Source: Paraglomus occultum (Eukaryota > Glomeromycota > Glomeromycetes > Paraglomerales > Paraglomeraceae). Taken from it: a stretch of 18,723 nt of DNA. The notes below the pieces were generated by a model. The model saw nothing but the letters and a program-made list of their open reading frames with translations. It did not search any database and was not told where the DNA came from. This document shows, piece by piece, positions 17,587 to 18,723 of the stretch. Position numbers and translations under genes: made by a program. Within the stretch, counting starts at the first letter, position 1. Every line of letters starts with the position of its first letter. The stretch is from the NCBI GenBank assembly GCA_910592205.1, contig CAJVPJ010000704.1:1-18723 (forward strand). Reading direction: 5' to 3'.

Positions 17587-18723
17587 ATGCATAATTCCAA
17601 CACCTTTCCTTCCTTTCCCCTTATTCTTTTTACTCTTCTCACCTTCCCAATTTTTTCTAATTCGCAAATCCCTCATTTTGATTATTTCAATCCGGGACCG
17701 CGTGTTGATCATTGCGCATTCGCCTACGAGAATAGTTTTTACGTCTTCGGTGGTACGGGCAATGGTAACCACTCCTACTTCAGTTACATCAATACGCCCT
17801 TCAATAAAACAAATCTCAAATGGAATTATCTGCCGGTAACTAACGCTGTAAACGTCAATCGGCCAGCATGTTCCGTTACGTCAAAGGGTATCTTATACGT
17901 AACCGGCGACGCAGCAGCCTCAAGCGATAATAATTATGCCGGAGTCCAATCATTTGATTTAACAAAAGGCACTTCGGGTATTTGGTATACTAATACACCG
18001 CCAAACACTGATAATAAACTTCAACATTTGCCACGTGGTCACAAGTCAATTGTCGTACAAACGTCAGCGGGCGGCGAAGAAGTATTGTTTATCTTTGGAG
18101 GGTCGAATTATGCCTTTATTCTAAATCTAGAATATTCTAGGCTGGAGAATGTAACTGAAACAGAGGTGAATTATGCTGTAATAAAAAAATGATATCGATG
18201 CGTTGACTATAGATTATAGTGTTTGTAGGCACCTTATTAATGATAACATTTCATTTTTTGACTATCATCCATCATCTAGGATGCTCCACCGCCATACATG
18301 GACGAATTCGCCCTAACATCCTCTAAAGACAACATTTATATCATTGGTAATCGCACTGAAGAGTCTGGCAGGAACCTGTGGGGATTTAACATTCCAACTA
18401 GTAAGTGGTTTAATCCGCAGATCGTCGTACAAATTACAGTGGGCGCCCACGTTGAGTATGCAGGGAAACTTAACGATACGATTTACTTGATCGATTCGGG
18501 TCATTCGTTAATGTGGAAATGGAATTTGGGTGAGTTGAAAGTGTAGTTACACGATTTGAAAGCAAATTAAATCTCGCGCTCATCCGAATTTCGCGTTCTG
18601 ACAAAAAATAGTTGATAATAAGACAGAAAGTTTTCGTGAAGCTGGTCTTCGGACCTTTGGTTATGCGTTTGCACAGTTGCCCGGCAGCGACGTTTTTATT
18701 GTAAGCATCTCATACTTAAGTAC
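17587..18723 (+). CDS. Kelch ectodomain of a putative receptor-like kinase (3' partial)
   Basis: Exons 17587-18165, 18280-18529 and 18612-18700 join in frame (phases 0, 1, 0). A donor GTAAGC at 18701 leads out of the window. The first donor could instead be at 18151, also phase 0. The protein has a signal peptide (core PLILFTLLTF, cut near SNSQ) and about six kelch-type blades: VDHCAFAYENSFYVFGG, KGILYVTG, EVLFIFGG, NIYIIGN, TIYLIDS and FGYAFAQLPGSDVFI, with tryptophans closing several. It should act outside the cell, perhaps binding glycans or proteins. The start context CACCATGCATAATTC and the intron after SDVFI are the same as in the gene at 10082-12669, so stalk, membrane helix and kinase are expected to the right but cannot be seen. 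It could also be a plain secreted kelch protein. Confidence 0.82.

Noticed and set aside
17554-17772. - strand frame over the right kelch gene's first exon
   Set aside because: It lies opposite a clear signal peptide and kelch repeats.

Overview
The window looks like nuclear DNA of a fungus. It is AT-rich, and its genes are split by short GT-AG introns of 76-174 bp (donors such as GTAAGT, GTATGT and GTAAGC). The protein families (secreted kelch proteins, divergent kinases with a special C-terminal module, a GRHPR-type dehydrogenase) remind me of early-diverging filamentous fungi (Mucoromycota, perhaps Glomeromycotina or relatives). That placement rests on recall of family character, not on a search.

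Layout. (1) 1-2338, + strand: the 3' part of a protein-kinase gene with 10 copies of a 15-residue repeat before the kinase domain, three introns and a conserved C-terminal module; its 5' end lies outside the window. (2) 2339-7450: about 5 kb with no convincing gene. (3) 7451-8824, - strand: a complete four-exon glyoxylate/hydroxypyruvate reductase gene. (4) 9690-12669, - strand: a second gene of the kinase family. Joining its exons gives signal peptide, kelch beta-propeller, 27-residue stalk repeats, one membrane helix and a kinase domain in a single frame, interrupted only by one TGA in the membrane helix. Its C-terminal module survives only as a decayed relic (9714-10062). (5) 12670-17586: non-genic DNA with three diverged copies of a ~300-bp repeat, one split by a 241-bp foldback element with a perfect 9-bp target duplication. 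(6) 17587-18723, + strand: a third family member, the kelch ectodomain of a gene that continues past the right edge.

The main result is a local cluster of receptor-like kinase genes, kelch outside and kinase inside. Gene 1 shows the cytoplasmic half, gene 3 the extracellular half, and gene 2 both halves and how they connect. The same intron positions, the same start context and a matching juxtamembrane segment tie the three together. Gene 2 appears to be decaying (nonsense codon, 5-bp deletion, lost propeller exon, lost donor site), while genes 1 and 3 are open in the visible parts. The dehydrogenase is an unrelated metabolic gene between two members of the cluster.
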